This document shows positions 47,787-59,937 of a stretch of DNA of 64,000 nucleotides, piece by piece. The stretch is taken from assembly GCF_000734965.1 (NCBI RefSeq), contig NZ_JMTB01000091.1:1-64000 (forward strand). The letters are read 5' to 3'. Numbering within the stretch: the first letter of the stretch is position 1; the number at the start of each line of letters is the position of its first letter. The position numbers and the translations under genes were made by a program. The notes beneath the pieces were generated by a model. It saw only the letters and a program-made list of their open reading frames with translations, was not told the DNA's origin and made no database searches. The DNA is from Trabulsiella guamensis ATCC 49490. Lineage in GTDB: Bacteria > Pseudomonadota > Gammaproteobacteria > Enterobacterales > Enterobacteriaceae.

Positions 47787-49100
47787 TTAGGGATTTGCGG
47801 TTTTATCAAATTTGCCCAGCACCTCGCGCTCATAAGCCAGCGCTTTTTTACGGTCAAATTTGTGTTCCCATTTGGCGATAACCAGTACCGCCAGCGCATT
47901 CCCTACCACGTTCAGCGCTGTGCGCGCCATGTCGAGAATACGGTCAACACCGGCGATAAACGCCAGACCTTCCAGCGGGATCCCGACGCTGCCCAGTGTC
48001 GCCAGCAACACGACAAAAGAGACACCCGGAACACCTGCAATCCCTTTCGACGTAACCATCAGCGTCAGCACCAGAATGATCTCCTGACCCAACGACAGGT
48101 CGATGCCATACAACTGCGCGATAAAGATCGCCGCGATGCTCTGGTAGAGCGTGGAACCATCAAGGTTAAAGGAGTAACCGGTTGGCACCACAAAACTGGT
48201 AATTGACGCGGGCGCTCCGTAGGCTTCCATTTTCTCGATAATGCGCGGCAGCACACTCTCAGAGCTGGCCGTCGAGTACGCCAGAATCAGCTCTTCTTTC
48301 AGAATGCGGATCAGCGTCCAGATACTCAATCCACACACCCGCGCCACCAGGCCCAGCACCACCAGCGCAAAAAAGAGAATCGCGACGTAAACCAGCACCA
48401 CCAGTTTGGCGAGCGGCCACAGTGAGGCGAAACCGAAGTTGGCCACCGTCACTGAAATCAGCGCGAACACCCCGATCGGCGCGTAGCGCATCACCATATG
48501 CGTCACTTTGAACATGGTTTCAGAGATCGAGCGGAACACTGTCACCAGAGGTTCACGGTGCGATGACGGCAGTGACGACAGCCCCAGACCAAACAGCACC
48601 GAGAAGAAAATAACCGGCAGCATGTCGCCCTTCGCCATCGAGGCGAAAATATTGGTCGGTACCAGCGACAGCAATGTCCCCATCAGGCCATGCGCGTGGC
48701 TCTGTACTTCTGCGGTCGTATTCTGATATTTCGAAATATCCACTGTCGCCAGTTGCGACATATCAATGCCCGCACCAGGCTGGAAAACGTTCGCCAGCGT
48801 AATGCCCAGCACAATGGCAACCGTTGTGATGACTTCGAAATAGAGAATGGTTTTCGCGCCAATCCGCCCGAGTTGCTTCGCATCGCCTACGCCTGCAATC
48901 CCGACCACCAGCGTCGAAATCACGATAGGCACCACGATCATTTTGATCAGATGGATGAAGATGTCTCCGGCAGGAGACAGAAGGTTCGCGATAAGCCACT
49001 CGCGGCTGTCACTTTGATAATGCAGATAGCTGCCCAGCAGAATGCCCAGCACCAGCGCCAGCAAAATTTGCCAGGCAAGGCTGACTTTTGTTGTTTTCAT
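47787..49100 (-). CDS. gltP: Glutamate/aspartate-proton symporter GltP
   Basis: A 437-residue DAACS-family transporter of E. coli GltP length. Conserved parts include AYSTASSESVLPRIIEKMEA (the serine-rich hairpin region), FVVPTGYSFNLDGSTLYQ and SKGIAGVPGVSFVVLLATLG. It imports glutamate and aspartate with protons. The start at 49100 was chosen over 49118 because GAGGAAG precedes it and the length then matches the family. Confidence 0.96.
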   Translation of the reverse strand: MKTTKVSLAWQILLALVLGILLGSYLHYQSDSREWLIANLLSPAGDIFIHLIKMIVVPIVISTLVVGIAGVGDAKQLGRIGAKTILYFEVITTVAIVLGITLANVFQPGAGIDMSQLATVDISKYQNTTAEVQSHAHGLMGTLLSLVPTNIFASMAKGDMLPVIFFSVLFGLGLSSLPSSHREPLVTVFRSISETMFKVTHMVMRYAPIGVFALISVTVANFGFASLWPLAKLVVLVYVAILFFALVVLGLVARVCGLSIWTLIRILKEELILAYSTASSESVLPRIIEKMEAYGAPASITSFVVPTGYSFNLDGSTLYQSIAAIFIAQLYGIDLSLGQEIILVLTLMVTSKGIAGVPGVSFVVLLATLGSVGIPLEGLAFIAGVDRILDMARTALNVVGNALAVLVIAKWEHKFDRKKALAYEREVLGKFDKTANP

Positions 49101-49516
49101 GACTACAGACTTCCTCAATGAGAGATGTCATTCCTTAAATGAATGACACCTGCTGAAAGGGGTATGAATTGTGTTGCGTTTGTTAGTGGGGTTTTTTAAC
49201 GCGCAATATCAGTATCATTTGCATGGCATCCTGCGCAACCCTTTCAGAATGGAGCTTTTGTCTGTTGAAGTGCATAATCGTGCGAGTTTATTTCATTTGT
49301 ATTGCATAACTATTTGTTATAAAAAACTTTTTACATTCATCATTTCTATAAATTCATATCCGCAATTATTTCTTATCTAAGATTCATTTGGTGCATTTTC
49401 ATACAATTCACTGATTGCGTGATCCGTCGCGCAAATAATAAACAAAAGTGATAGATCCTCCTTCAATTAACGTTTATTTGACATATTATTAACATCTTAC
49501 AAGGAGAATAAAAGCC
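49101..49516. promoter_or_regulatory. 416-bp divergent gap between gltP and acs
   Basis: AT-rich and without a gene. It must carry the promoters of gltP and of acs. In E. coli the seven-gene nrf operon lies here, and CRP, Fis and IHF sites control acs; I could not place these sites with confidence in this sequence. Confidence 0.4.
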
Positions 49517-51475
49517 ATGAGCCAAATACATAAACACGCTATTCCCGCCAGCATTGCGGACAACTGCCTGATTAATCCGGAACAGTACAAGGCGAAGTAT
49601 GAGCAGTCCGTGGCTGACCCGGATGCCTTCTGGGGTGAGCAAGGAAAAATCCTTGACTGGATCACGCCGTATCAGAAGGTAAAGAACACCTCGTTTGCGC
49701 CAGGTAACGTCTCGATCAAATGGTACGAAGACGGCACGCTGAACCTGGCGGCGAACTGTCTCGACCGTCACCTGGACAAGCGTGGCGATCAGACAGCCAT
49801 CATCTGGGAAGGTGATGATGCCACGCAAAGCAAACATATCACCTATCGTGAACTACATCGCGATGTCAGCCGTTTTGCCAACGTCCTGCTGGATCTGGGC
49901 GTCAAAAAAGGCGATGTGGTTGCTATCTATATGCCGATGGTGCCTGAAGCGGCGGTGGCAATGCTGGCCTGCGCGCGTATTGGTGCCATCCACTCTGTGA
50001 TTTTTGGCGGTTTCTCACCAGAAGCCGTCGCCGGGCGCATTATCGATTCTAACTCCCGTCTGGTGATCACCGCTGACGAGGGCATTCGCGCCGGACGTGG
50101 TATTCCGCTGAAGAAAAACGTCGACGATGCGCTGAAAAACCCGAACGTAAAAAGCGTTGAACATGTTGTCGTGCTGAAACGCACTGGTGGAAACATTGAC
50201 TGGGAAGAGGGTCGCGACCTGTGGTGGAGTGACCTTATCAACAAGGCGAGCGCGGAGAATACCCCGGTTGAACTGAACGCCGAAGATCCGCTGTTCATAC
50301 TTTATACCTCAGGCTCTACCGGCAAGCCGAAGGGTGTGCTGCACACTACCGGCGGTTACCTGGTCTATGCCGCCACGACCTTTAAATATGTGTTTGATTA
50401 TCACCCGGGTGACATCTACTGGTGCACCGCGGATGTGGGCTGGGTAACGGGGCACAGCTATCTGCTGTACGGACCGCTGGCCTGCGGCGCCACCACGCTG
50501 ATGTTTGAAGGGGTGCCAAACTGGCCGACGCCGGCGCGCATGTGCCAGGTAGTGGACAAACATAAGGTCAACATTCTCTATACCGCGCCGACAGCGATAC
50601 GTGCGCTGATGGCGGAAGGAGATAAGGCGATTGAAGGGACTGACCGTTCCTCTCTGCGCATTCTCGGTTCCGTGGGCGAGCCGATTAACCCGGAAGCCTG
50701 GGAGTGGTACTGGAAGAAAATCGGCAATGAGAAATGCCCGGTGATGGATACCTGGTGGCAGACCGAAACGGGCGGTTTCATGATCACTCCGCTTCCCGGT
50801 GCCACTGAACTGAAAGCAGGTTCTGCCACACGTCCTTTCTTCGGCGTTAAACCAGTGCTGGTAGATAACGAAGGCCATCCGCTGGAAGGCGCGACCGAGG
50901 GGAATCTGGCGATCGCCGACTCCTGGCCTGGTCAGGCGCGTACGCTGTTTGGCGATCACGAGCGCTTCGAGCAAACCTATTTCTCGACCTTTAAAAATAT
51001 GTATTTCAGCGGCGACGGCGCGCGCCGCGACGAAGACGGTTACTACTGGATCACCGGCCGCGTCGATGACGTGCTGAACGTTTCCGGTCACCGTCTGGGT
51101 ACGGCGGAGATTGAATCCGCGCTGGTGTCACATCCGAAAATTGCGGAAGCGGCCGTTGTCGGGATCCCGCACAACATCAAAGGACAGGCCATTTACGCCT
51201 ATGTGACGCTTAACCATGGAGAAGAACCGACGCCAGAACTGTACGCCGAAGTGCGTAACTGGGTGCGTAAAGAGATTGGGCCGCTGGCGACGCCGGACGT
51301 GCTCCACTGGACTGATTCCTTGCCGAAAACGCGTTCCGGCAAAATCATGCGCCGTATTCTGCGCAAAATCGCGGCTGGCGATACCAGCAATCTCGGCGAT
51401 ACCTCGACCCTGGCCGATCCGGGCGTAGTCGAAAAACTGCTCGAAGAGAAGCAGGCCATCACTATGCCTTCCTGA
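49517..51475 (+). CDS. acs: Acetyl-CoA synthetase Acs
   Basis: A 652-residue AMP-forming ligase, the same length as E. coli Acs. The phosphate-binding motif is [11 protein letters not shown] (about 264-274), the adenylate motif is [10 protein letters not shown], and the C-terminal catalytic lysine lies in [11 protein letters not shown] (Lys609), the site switched off by acetylation. It activates scavenged acetate to acetyl-CoA. It heads the acs-yjcH-actP operon, with AAGGAGAA before the ATG. Confidence 0.97.
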   Translation: MSQIHKHAIPASIADNCLINPEQYKAKYEQSVADPDAFWGEQGKILDWITPYQKVKNTSFAPGNVSIKWYEDGTLNLAANCLDRHLDKRGDQTAIIWEGDDATQSKHITYRELHRDVSRFANVLLDLGVKKGDVVAIYMPMVPEAAVAMLACARIGAIHSVIFGGFSPEAVAGRIIDSNSRLVITADEGIRAGRGIPLKKNVDDALKNPNVKSVEHVVVLKRTGGNIDWEEGRDLWWSDLINKASAENTPVELNAEDPLFILYTSGSTGKPKGVLHTTGGYLVYAATTFKYVFDYHPGDIYWCTADVGWVTGHSYLLYGPLACGATTLMFEGVPNWPTPARMCQVVDKHKVNILYTAPTAIRALMAEGDKAIEGTDRSSLRILGSVGEPINPEAWEWYWKKIGNEKCPVMDTWWQTETGGFMITPLPGATELKAGSATRPFFGVKPVLVDNEGHPLEGATEGNLAIADSWPGQARTLFGDHERFEQTYFSTFKNMYFSGDGARRDEDGYYWITGRVDDVLNVSGHRLGTAEIESALVSHPKIAEAAVVGIPHNIKGQAIYAYVTLNHGEEPTPELYAEVRNWVRKEIGPLATPDVLHWTDSLPKTRSGKIMRRILRKIAAGDTSNLGDTSTLADPGVVEKLLEEKQAITMPS

Positions 51476-51487
51476 TGCCCCACCCTA

Positions 51488-51512
51488 CCCCTCTCCCCGC
51501 AAGGGAGAGGGG
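51488..51512. repeat. Perfect inverted repeat between acs and yjcH
   Basis: CCCCTCTCCC and GGGAGAGGGG form a 10-bp stem with the 5-base loop CGCAA, 13 bp after the acs stop. There is no T-run. It may protect or separate the acs message within the operon. Confidence 0.6.
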
Positions 51513-51551
51513 GATAAAGCAAAAGCCCTATCTACCTCTGGAGACTCTGTG

Positions 51552-53512
<1,961 letters not shown>

Positions 53513-53517
53513 GAATG

Positions 53518-53543
53518 ATTCCCCGGCCTGCGGGCCGGGGAAT
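53518..53543. terminator. Bidirectional hairpin between actP and lrgB
   Basis: ATTCCCCGGCC and GGCCGGGGAAT form a perfect 11-bp stem with a 4-base loop between two convergent stop codons. It lacks a T-run on either side. Confidence 0.65.
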
Positions 53544-53544
53544 G

Positions 53545-54234
53545 TCAGAACAGCAACCACCCTGCCAGCGGCGCTGCCAGCACCATCGCTACGCCGGAGA
53601 GCATCATCACCAGACTCGCCACCACCCCTTCCTGCTGCCCCAGCTCATACGACCGCGCTGTTCCCGCTCCGTGCGAGGCGGCACCGAACCCGGCGCCTTT
53701 TGCCATCCCTTCACGAATGGAGAGTCGCAGAAATAGCATGTCGCCAATCGCCATGCCAAATACACCCGTCACCACCACAAACAGCGCCACGAGATCCGGC
53801 TGGCCGCCCAGCGGCTTTGCCGCCGCCAGCGCAAACGGCGTGGTGACCGAGCGCACCGCAAGGCTACGCTGGATAGCCTCCGGTAAGGTAAACAACCGCG
53901 CCAGCCAGACCGAGCTGGTCACAGCCACCAGCGTGGCGGTGACCACCCCGGCGGAGAGGGACATCCAGTGGCGTTTGATGATCGCCAGATTATCGTAAAC
54001 CGGCACCGCAAAGGCGATGGTCGCCGGGCCGAGCAGCCATAACAACCAGTGGGATTCCCCCATATAGTTCTGGTAAGAGATATGCCCAAATACCAACAAC
54101 AACACCAGCAGAACAGGCGTGAAGACCAGCGGCATTAGCGGCAATTTACGAAAGCGGCGATACAGCCGTTTGTTGGCAAAATAGAGCCCGAGGGTGATCA
54201 GCAGGTACAGAACGCTGAGCTGAAAATTAGTCAT
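53545..54234 (-). CDS. LrgB/CidB-family membrane protein (YohK paralogue)
   Basis: A 229-residue protein with about seven membrane segments. Family signatures are LGPATIAFAVPVYDN, RSVTTPFALAAAKPLGG and RLSIREGMAKGAGFGAASHGAGTARSYELG. LrgB/CidB proteins pair with a small LrgA/CidA protein. Roles reported for the family include holin-like control of lysis and transport of pyruvate or related acids. The gene overlaps the upstream cidA-like gene by 8 bp. Confidence 0.9.
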   Translation of the reverse strand: MTNFQLSVLYLLITLGLYFANKRLYRRFRKLPLMPLVFTPVLLVLLLVFGHISYQNYMGESHWLLWLLGPATIAFAVPVYDNLAIIKRHWMSLSAGVVTATLVAVTSSVWLARLFTLPEAIQRSLAVRSVTTPFALAAAKPLGGQPDLVALFVVVTGVFGMAIGDMLFLRLSIREGMAKGAGFGAASHGAGTARSYELGQQEGVVASLVMMLSGVAMVLAAPLAGWLLF

Positions 54235-54637
54235 GATTCAGCCTGCGCATCTCAAAACGATAGACTCTGTCGACTACCCAGGCGGTGGTGCCCAGCACCA
54301 GGATCGTGCTGAGCGCGATGACCAGAAAAATTCGCCAGCCGTCCACCATCAGCAATTGCGCGTAATTGACGACGGCCACCACGGCGGGAACAAAAAAGAG
54401 CAACATTTCAGCCAGCAGCCAGCGCGCCCCGGCTCTGACCCATTTTAACGGAATGATGCGACAGACAATCAGTGCCAGCAGCATCACCATGCCGACGAGA
54501 TTGGCAGGAAGCGGCAAATTGAGCCAGCCCACCACATACTCAGCCACGACAAACAACCCTGCATACAGTAAAACCTGAACCGGAACCTGAATATGATGAA
54601 GCACGCGCGGCGTCACGCGCGCTAAGGCCATAGCCAT
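54227..54637 (-). CDS. CidA/LrgA-family holin-like protein
   Basis: A 136-residue protein with four membrane segments. The VQVLLYAGLFVVAEYVVGWL and LPANLVGMVMLLALIVCRII stretches and LLFFVPAVVAVVNY fit the LrgA family. It is the small partner of the LrgB protein encoded next. The ATG at 54637, 9 bp after GGA, was preferred over an upstream codon at 54685 that lies close to the divergent regulator. Confidence 0.88.
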   Translation of the reverse strand: MAMALARVTPRVLHHIQVPVQVLLYAGLFVVAEYVVGWLNLPLPANLVGMVMLLALIVCRIIPLKWVRAGARWLLAEMLLFFVPAVVAVVNYAQLLMVDGWRIFLVIALSTILVLGTTAWVVDRVYRFEMRRLNHD

Positions 54638-54739
54638 GAAGGAAATTCCTGCAAAAAAAGAAAGGGCAGAGTATAGAGAGCGCACGACAATGACTGAAAT
54701 GAATTAAAATCATCGTTAGCATAGTCTGAAGGAATAATC

Positions 54740-55627
54740 ATGGACATCCGAACGCTGCGCTATTTCGTTGAAGTGGTTCGCCAGCAAAGTTTTACCCGCG
54801 CGGCAGAAAAGCTATTCGTCACGCAACCCACCATCAGCAAGATGCTGAAAAACCTGGAAGATGAGCTGGGCTGCACGCTACTGATCCGCGACGGTCGCAA
54901 GCTGCTGCTAACCGATACCGGCCGGGTGGTGTTCGAGCGCGGGCTGGCGATCCTCGGTGAGTTCCGCCAGCTGGAAGCAGAGCTCAGCGACATCAATCAC
55001 TTGCACAAAGGCGTGTTGCGACTCGGCATTCCCCCGATGGTCGGCATGCTGATGGCCGGGCCTATCAGCCTGTTTCGCCAGCGTTATCCTGGCGTGGAGC
55101 TAAAAATTGCTGAATTTGGCGGGCTGACGGTGCAACAGGCGGTGATGAATGGCGAGCTGGATGTTGCCATGACGGCGTTGCCGGTCGAAGAGGAAAACGG
55201 CATGGCGACGCTGCCGCTGTTCAGTCATCCCTTGTGCGTGCTGGTGCCGCGCTCTGGCGAGTGGATTAACATCGACCACGTAACACCGGAACAGCTTTCC
55301 CGGCAACCGCTGCTCATCTATAACGAAGATTTTGCCCTCAGCCGTCAGCTCATGCAGTTATTTACCCGCCACAACGTGAAACCGCGTATTGCGGTGCGCA
55401 GCGGGCAGTGGGATTTCCTTGCCGCCATGGTGCAGGCGGGTGTTGGCGTGGCGATATTGCCCGAACCGATTTGCCAGCGGCTGGACAAGCAGACGCTGCG
55501 CTGGATCCCGCTGGAAAGCGATCTGCGCTGGCAACTGGGGATGATCTGGCGGGAAGGCGTTTACCTTTCGCACAGCGCCCAGGCCTGGCTGGAGTGTTGC
55601 GAGGGGTTTTGGGTGAAAACGGAATAA
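54740..55627 (+). CDS. LysR-family regulator, CidR-like
   Basis: A 295-residue LysR protein. The helix-turn-helix is in QSFTRAAEKLFVTQPTISKM. The effector domain contains LRLGIPPMVGMLMAGPISLF and ALPVEEENGMATLPLF. It diverges from the cidA-lrgB pair and probably controls it. CidR-type regulators in Gram-positive bacteria respond to acetate. The acs-actP operon sits just beyond the pair, which makes the same signal plausible here, but that is inference. Confidence 0.85.
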   Translation: MDIRTLRYFVEVVRQQSFTRAAEKLFVTQPTISKMLKNLEDELGCTLLIRDGRKLLLTDTGRVVFERGLAILGEFRQLEAELSDINHLHKGVLRLGIPPMVGMLMAGPISLFRQRYPGVELKIAEFGGLTVQQAVMNGELDVAMTALPVEEENGMATLPLFSHPLCVLVPRSGEWINIDHVTPEQLSRQPLLIYNEDFALSRQLMQLFTRHNVKPRIAVRSGQWDFLAAMVQAGVGVAILPEPICQRLDKQTLRWIPLESDLRWQLGMIWREGVYLSHSAQAWLECCEGFWVKTE

Positions 55628-55657
55628 TGCCGGGTGGCGATATCGCCTGCCCCGGCA
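55628..55657. repeat. REP-like palindrome after the LysR gene
   Basis: TGCCGGGTGGCG and CGCCTGCCCCGGCA flank ATAT, a REP-type palindrome in the gap between convergent genes. Confidence 0.65.
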
Positions 55658-55669
55658 ACCAACCAACGG

Positions 55670-57316
55670 CTACCGATCTTCTACCAGCAGCGCTTCCAGC
55701 AGGTCGAGATCGTGCAGCAGTTTTTGCAGCGTTTCGTTGCTGATCTGCCGGGTGGCGCGCAGATGGTACAATTCCCCGCGTTCGGAACGGAGCGCTGCCA
55801 GGCGGAACCGGCGTTCTAGTTGCTCTTCCTGCCGCGACGTTTCGACATCGTTACGCCCGTCCGCTCGGCGTCGCAGGTTACCGATGACACGCGAACTGAC
55901 CTCCGTCAGCAGCTGATTATCAATATTCTCTTCGGCATCCGCCGCCATGCGCTCTTCCATCTTCTGAATCGAGACAATCGCCACTTCGGCGGTCGCCGCC
56001 CGCGCCAGACGTTCTTCTTCGCGCTGCCGGGTGTGGTCGCCTGACTCAATGTGCTGCAACAGGATCGGCAGCATCACGACGCCGACAAACAGCGAAAAGA
56101 GGATCACCCCGGCGGCGAGGAATACCAGCTCATAGCGCGCCGGGAAGACTTCGCCATTCGGCAACAGCAGTGGGATTGAGAGCACACCGGCCAGCGTAAT
56201 CGCCCCGCGCACGCCCGCAAACGAAGCAATCAGCAGCTCACGGGTAGTCCATGACCCGAACTCCATCGGCTTTTTCTTCAGGAATCGCTGGCTGAAACGC
56301 TGCATCGTCCACAACCAGCCAAAACGCACCAGCATCAGCGCGACATAAATCAGAATGATATCGGTGAACAGCATCCACAGTTCGACGTTCGGATCGGCCT
56401 CTGCCGCCACCAGCGACGATTCCAGAATGCCGGGGAATTGCAGGCCCAACAGCAGGAACACCATGCCGTTAAAGACAAACTCCAGCATCGCCCAGGTACT
56501 GTTGGCACGCAGGCGCATTGCCAGCGGCGCGGTACGCATGACGCCAGAACGGGTGATGGTCATCCCTGCGGCCACTGCCGCCAGAATGCCGGAGACACCA
56601 ATATGTTCCGCGATCAGGTAAGAAGCGAACGGCAGCAGGAACAGCAGAACGATTTGCGTTGCAGGTTCATCACCACCCCAGCGGCTGAGAAAACGCAGCG
56701 AACGGCCATACAGCCAGCTGACGATAAACCCGGCGAGGATGCCGCCAATCGCCACTTTAAGGAATTCTACCGTCGCGCCGCCGATGGTAAATACCATCGT
56801 ACCCATCGCCACGGCGACAGCGAATTTCAGTGACACCAGGCCTGATGCGTCGTTCATCAACGCTTCGCCCTGAAGAATGCCCATGATTTTCTTGGGAATG
56901 CGCCCTTCGCCGACGATCCCTGAGAGCGCCACCGCATCGGTCGGCGACAACACCGCCGCCAGCGCAAACGCGGGGACCAGCGGAATGCCCGGCACCATCC
57001 AGTAGATCAGGAAGCCAATCCCCACCACGGTCACTAATACCAGCGCCAGCGCCAGTCCTAAGATCTCGCGCCCGTGCTCAAGAAATTCGCGGGTCGGCGT
57101 TTTCCAGCCATCCGCAAACAGCAGCGGCGGAATGAACAGCACCAGAAACAGTTCTGGATCGAATTCAACGTGAAGGCCGAACGTCGGCCATGCCAGCAGT
57201 GCGCCAATGGCGATTTGCATCAGCGGCAGCGGTACCTGAAAGGGCAGAACACGAGTCACTACCCCCGACAGTGAGACCACGAGGGTCATAATCAGTATGG
57301 TAAAGAAAATTTCCAT
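55670..57316 (-). CDS. yjcE: Sodium/proton antiporter YjcE
   Basis: A 548-residue CPA1 antiporter with about 12 membrane segments in residues 1-400 and a ~140-residue cytoplasmic tail rich in charged helices. The ion-binding region reads LSPTDAVALSGIVGEG and the ND motif lies in GEALMNDASGLVSLKFA. It matches E. coli YjcE in length and place near actP and ghxP. Confidence 0.93.
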   Translation of the reverse strand: MEIFFTILIMTLVVSLSGVVTRVLPFQVPLPLMQIAIGALLAWPTFGLHVEFDPELFLVLFIPPLLFADGWKTPTREFLEHGREILGLALALVLVTVVGIGFLIYWMVPGIPLVPAFALAAVLSPTDAVALSGIVGEGRIPKKIMGILQGEALMNDASGLVSLKFAVAVAMGTMVFTIGGATVEFLKVAIGGILAGFIVSWLYGRSLRFLSRWGGDEPATQIVLLFLLPFASYLIAEHIGVSGILAAVAAGMTITRSGVMRTAPLAMRLRANSTWAMLEFVFNGMVFLLLGLQFPGILESSLVAAEADPNVELWMLFTDIILIYVALMLVRFGWLWTMQRFSQRFLKKKPMEFGSWTTRELLIASFAGVRGAITLAGVLSIPLLLPNGEVFPARYELVFLAAGVILFSLFVGVVMLPILLQHIESGDHTRQREEERLARAATAEVAIVSIQKMEERMAADAEENIDNQLLTEVSSRVIGNLRRRADGRNDVETSRQEEQLERRFRLAALRSERGELYHLRATRQISNETLQKLLHDLDLLEALLVEDR

Positions 57317-57423
57317 GCTATCCCTGTGTGCGATGTTTTCTTATAAGCGGTACTTCAGACAGACAGTCCATGTCTGATAATAAAACATGATAATCAACGC
57401 AAGGGAAACAGGATGTGCCCGAA

Positions 57424-57452
57424 AAGCAAAAAGGGCGGCCTGAGCCACCCTT
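57424..57452 (-). terminator. Terminator of ghxP
   Basis: On the minus strand GGGTGGC-TCAG-GCCGCCC (one G-T pair) is followed by TTTTT, 22 bp after the ghxP stop. Confidence 0.8.
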
Positions 57453-57472
57453 CATCCTGACGCGATAACGAG

Positions 57473-58822
57473 TTAAATCGCCCAGCCGCCCGCGTAGAAG
57501 ATCACCAGCGCGAGAGCAATCACCACGGTGCCGATGTTCAGCTTGCGCCATTCACCAGACACCACGCGGCCAATCACCAGCGTCGCGAAGCCGATCATGA
57601 TCCCGGTAACGATGTTACAGGTGAGCACGATAAACACCGCGGTGATAAGCCCAGCCATTGCATCGACGAAATCATTGAAATCGATTTTCGCTACGTTGCT
57701 CAGCATCAGCAGACCAACGTACATCAGTGCAGGCGCCGTTGCGTAAGCCGGCACCAGATAAGAGAGCGGAGACAGGAACAGGATCAGCAGGAACAGCACG
57801 CCGACAGTAATCGCCGTCAGACCAGTCTTACCACCCGCTGCCGTACCGGCTGCGGATTCGATATACACCGCTGCTGGCGCTGCGCCGACAACCGCCGAGA
57901 ACACGCTGCTCAGGGAGTCAGTAGTCAGTGCCTTGCCACCGTTAATTATCTGACCGTCTTTATCCAGCAGATTCGCCTGACCCGCCACTGCACGGATGGT
58001 GCCCGTCGCGTCAAATACCGCCGTCATCACCAACGCCAGTACACTCGGTAACACCACCGGGCTCAGCGCACCCATGATATCCAGGCTGCCAATCAGTGAT
58101 TTACCACTTTCATCGCTCAGCGATGGCATGGCGAAGAAGCCAGAGAAATGCACATTTGGATCGAAAATCAGACCGACGATGGAAACGCCGATGATGGTCA
58201 GCAGAATGCCGCCAGGCACTTTCATTTTTTCGAGACCAATAATCACCGCCAGACCAACCAGCGACATGATCACCGGGAAACTGGCGAAATGGCCGAGAGA
58301 AACTGGCAGACCATCCAGCGGGTTTTTGATCACCAGACCTACGCCGTTCGCTGCGATCAGCAACAGGAACAGGCCGATACCGATACCGGTGCCGTGCGCG
58401 ATCCCCTGCGGCAGATTGCGCAGGATCCAGCTACGAATACCGGTGGCAGAAATGATGGTGAACAGCACCCCCATCAGGAAGACAGCACCGAGCGCCACCG
58501 GAATGCTGATTTGCTGCCCCAGCACCAGGCTGAACGCGGTAAACGCTGTCAGCGAAATAGCGCAGCCAATAGCCAGCGGCAGATTCGCCCACAACCCCAT
58601 CACCAGCGAACCGACACCGGCAACCAGACAGGTAGCGACAAACACCGCGGCAGGCGGGAAACCGGCTTTGCCGAGCATGCCCGGCACCACAATCACGGAA
58701 TACACCATCGCCAGAAAGGTCGTCAGACCGGCAACGATTTCCTGACGCACGGTACTGCCACGAGCAGAAATTTTAAACCAGGCGTCAAGTGAACCGCCGG
58801 TACGCGCAGAAGGCGTAGACAT
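57473..58822 (-). CDS. ghxP: Guanine/hypoxanthine permease GhxP
   Basis: A 449-residue NCS2/AzgA-like permease of E. coli GhxP length, with about 12-14 membrane segments. Typical regions are [41 protein letters not shown] and [19 protein letters not shown]. It imports guanine and hypoxanthine with protons. The start at 58822 gives the family opening [10 protein letters not shown] and is preceded by GGGGA. Three PurR-like boxes lie upstream. Confidence 0.96.
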   Translation of the reverse strand: MSTPSARTGGSLDAWFKISARGSTVRQEIVAGLTTFLAMVYSVIVVPGMLGKAGFPPAAVFVATCLVAGVGSLVMGLWANLPLAIGCAISLTAFTAFSLVLGQQISIPVALGAVFLMGVLFTIISATGIRSWILRNLPQGIAHGTGIGIGLFLLLIAANGVGLVIKNPLDGLPVSLGHFASFPVIMSLVGLAVIIGLEKMKVPGGILLTIIGVSIVGLIFDPNVHFSGFFAMPSLSDESGKSLIGSLDIMGALSPVVLPSVLALVMTAVFDATGTIRAVAGQANLLDKDGQIINGGKALTTDSLSSVFSAVVGAAPAAVYIESAAGTAAGGKTGLTAITVGVLFLLILFLSPLSYLVPAYATAPALMYVGLLMLSNVAKIDFNDFVDAMAGLITAVFIVLTCNIVTGIMIGFATLVIGRVVSGEWRKLNIGTVVIALALVIFYAGGWAI

Positions 58823-58936
58823 AGAAAACATCCCCTAAGAGTTTTTATCTTATCGTTCGTCTGTCGGCGTGGTGGAACATCCACTGCCAGTTAAACGTTG
58901 TCCATGTGCAGCCTCGCGGCAAGGGGTGCCGGGAAA

Positions 58937-58952
58937 ACGCAAACGTTTAACT
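58937..58952. promoter_or_regulatory. PurR-like box 1 upstream of ghxP
   Basis: ACGCAAACGTTTAACT matches the PurR consensus ACGCAAACGTTTNCNT at nearly every base. It lies about 115 bp before the ghxP start. Confidence 0.75.
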
Positions 58953-58980
58953 CCGCGCTGACAAAACGGCTAGTCAAAAA

Positions 58981-58996
58981 AGGCAAACGATTATCT
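58981..58996. promoter_or_regulatory. PurR-like box 2 upstream of ghxP
   Basis: AGGCAAACGATTATCT keeps the GCAAACG core and much of the right half. It is weaker than the flanking boxes. Confidence 0.55.
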
Positions 58997-59079
58997 GGCT
59001 TTTAGCAGGCCATTTTCAACAGAAGTTTGCGCCATTTCGCCAAAAATCCCCGCCGCTGTTGAAGAAACCGCCAGAAGAT

Positions 59080-59095
59080 GCGCAAACGTTATCGT
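59080..59095. promoter_or_regulatory. PurR-like box 3 upstream of ghxP
   Basis: GCGCAAACGTTATCGT matches the PurR consensus at nearly all positions. It lies close to the end of the neighbouring glutathione S-transferase gene, about 260 bp before ghxP. Confidence 0.65.
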
Positions 59096-59140
59096 TGATG
59101 CGCAATCTGGCAACATTTCTGCCTGCTTTTCAGGCAAAAA

Positions 59141-59809
59141 TTACTCGCCGGGGATCTCAAACGGACCTCCCTGTTGAATAGCCCGCTGCCATGCCGGACG
59201 CATTTCAATGCGTTTTTTCCATGCCGCAATGTTGGGTAGCGCATTGATACCGCCACGTGACAGGAGCGCAAAGAGCGGGAAGCTCATCTGAATATCCGCC
59301 ATGCTGAGTTGCTCTCCGGCAAACCACGGGCGGCTGGCAAGCTGCAATTCAATAAAACTGGCGTGAGTGGCGATTTGCTTGTTGAGATAGGCTTTCTGTA
59401 CACCCTGCCCGAGCACTTTGCCCAGGGAACGCAGACCAAACGGCACCGGCGGTTTACCCAACTGGCTAAAGATCAGTTTCATCAGCAGGAGCGGCATCAG
59501 CGACCCTTCCGCGTAGTGAAGCCAGAAGCGATACTGCAACTTCTCAATCTCTTCCTGTGGCCGGAACTGGTGGCTTTTGTCGTAACGCTCCTGAAGGTAT
59601 TCAAGGATCGCGCCGGATTCGGCAATGATATGCCCGTTATCTTCCAGTACCGGGGATTTTCCCAGCGGATGAACTTTCTTCAGTGCGGCTGGTGCCTGCA
59701 TATCCGGCTCACGCTGGTAGCGGACAATCTGGTAAGGCATATTCAACTCTTCCAGCGCCCAGAGTACTCGTTGCGAACGCGACTGATTCAGATGGTGCAC
59801 AATCAACAT
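59141..59809 (-). CDS. Glutathione S-transferase family protein
   Basis: A 222-residue GST. The N-terminal thioredoxin-like domain has SQSRSQRVLWALEELNMPYQ with the serine-rich active-site turn, then LGKSPVLEDNGHIIAESGAI, which binds glutathione. The C-terminal helical domain ends with SMADIQMSFPLFAL and an N-capping-type motif. It lies beside soxR, where Salmonella also has a GST gene. The substrate is unknown; detoxification of electrophiles is plausible. Confidence 0.88.
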   Translation of the reverse strand: MLIVHHLNQSRSQRVLWALEELNMPYQIVRYQREPDMQAPAALKKVHPLGKSPVLEDNGHIIAESGAILEYLQERYDKSHQFRPQEEIEKLQYRFWLHYAEGSLMPLLLMKLIFSQLGKPPVPFGLRSLGKVLGQGVQKAYLNKQIATHASFIELQLASRPWFAGEQLSMADIQMSFPLFALLSRGGINALPNIAAWKKRIEMRPAWQRAIQQGGPFEIPGE

Positions 59810-59937
59810 GTCTCACAGCCTCTTAGAAAATTCGTTCAAATTAACTATAGAAACAGCGAGCGAATGGCGGAAAATTTTCGGCGAAAAAGTTGCCCGTTTT
59901 TATGGCGAGGAAGCTGCCATGGCATAGACTTAAAGTG

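Noticed and set aside
57996-58792. Long plus-strand frames (249 and 214 codons) opposite ghxP
   Set aside because: Shadow frames of a conserved permease gene; composition reflects its reverse complement.
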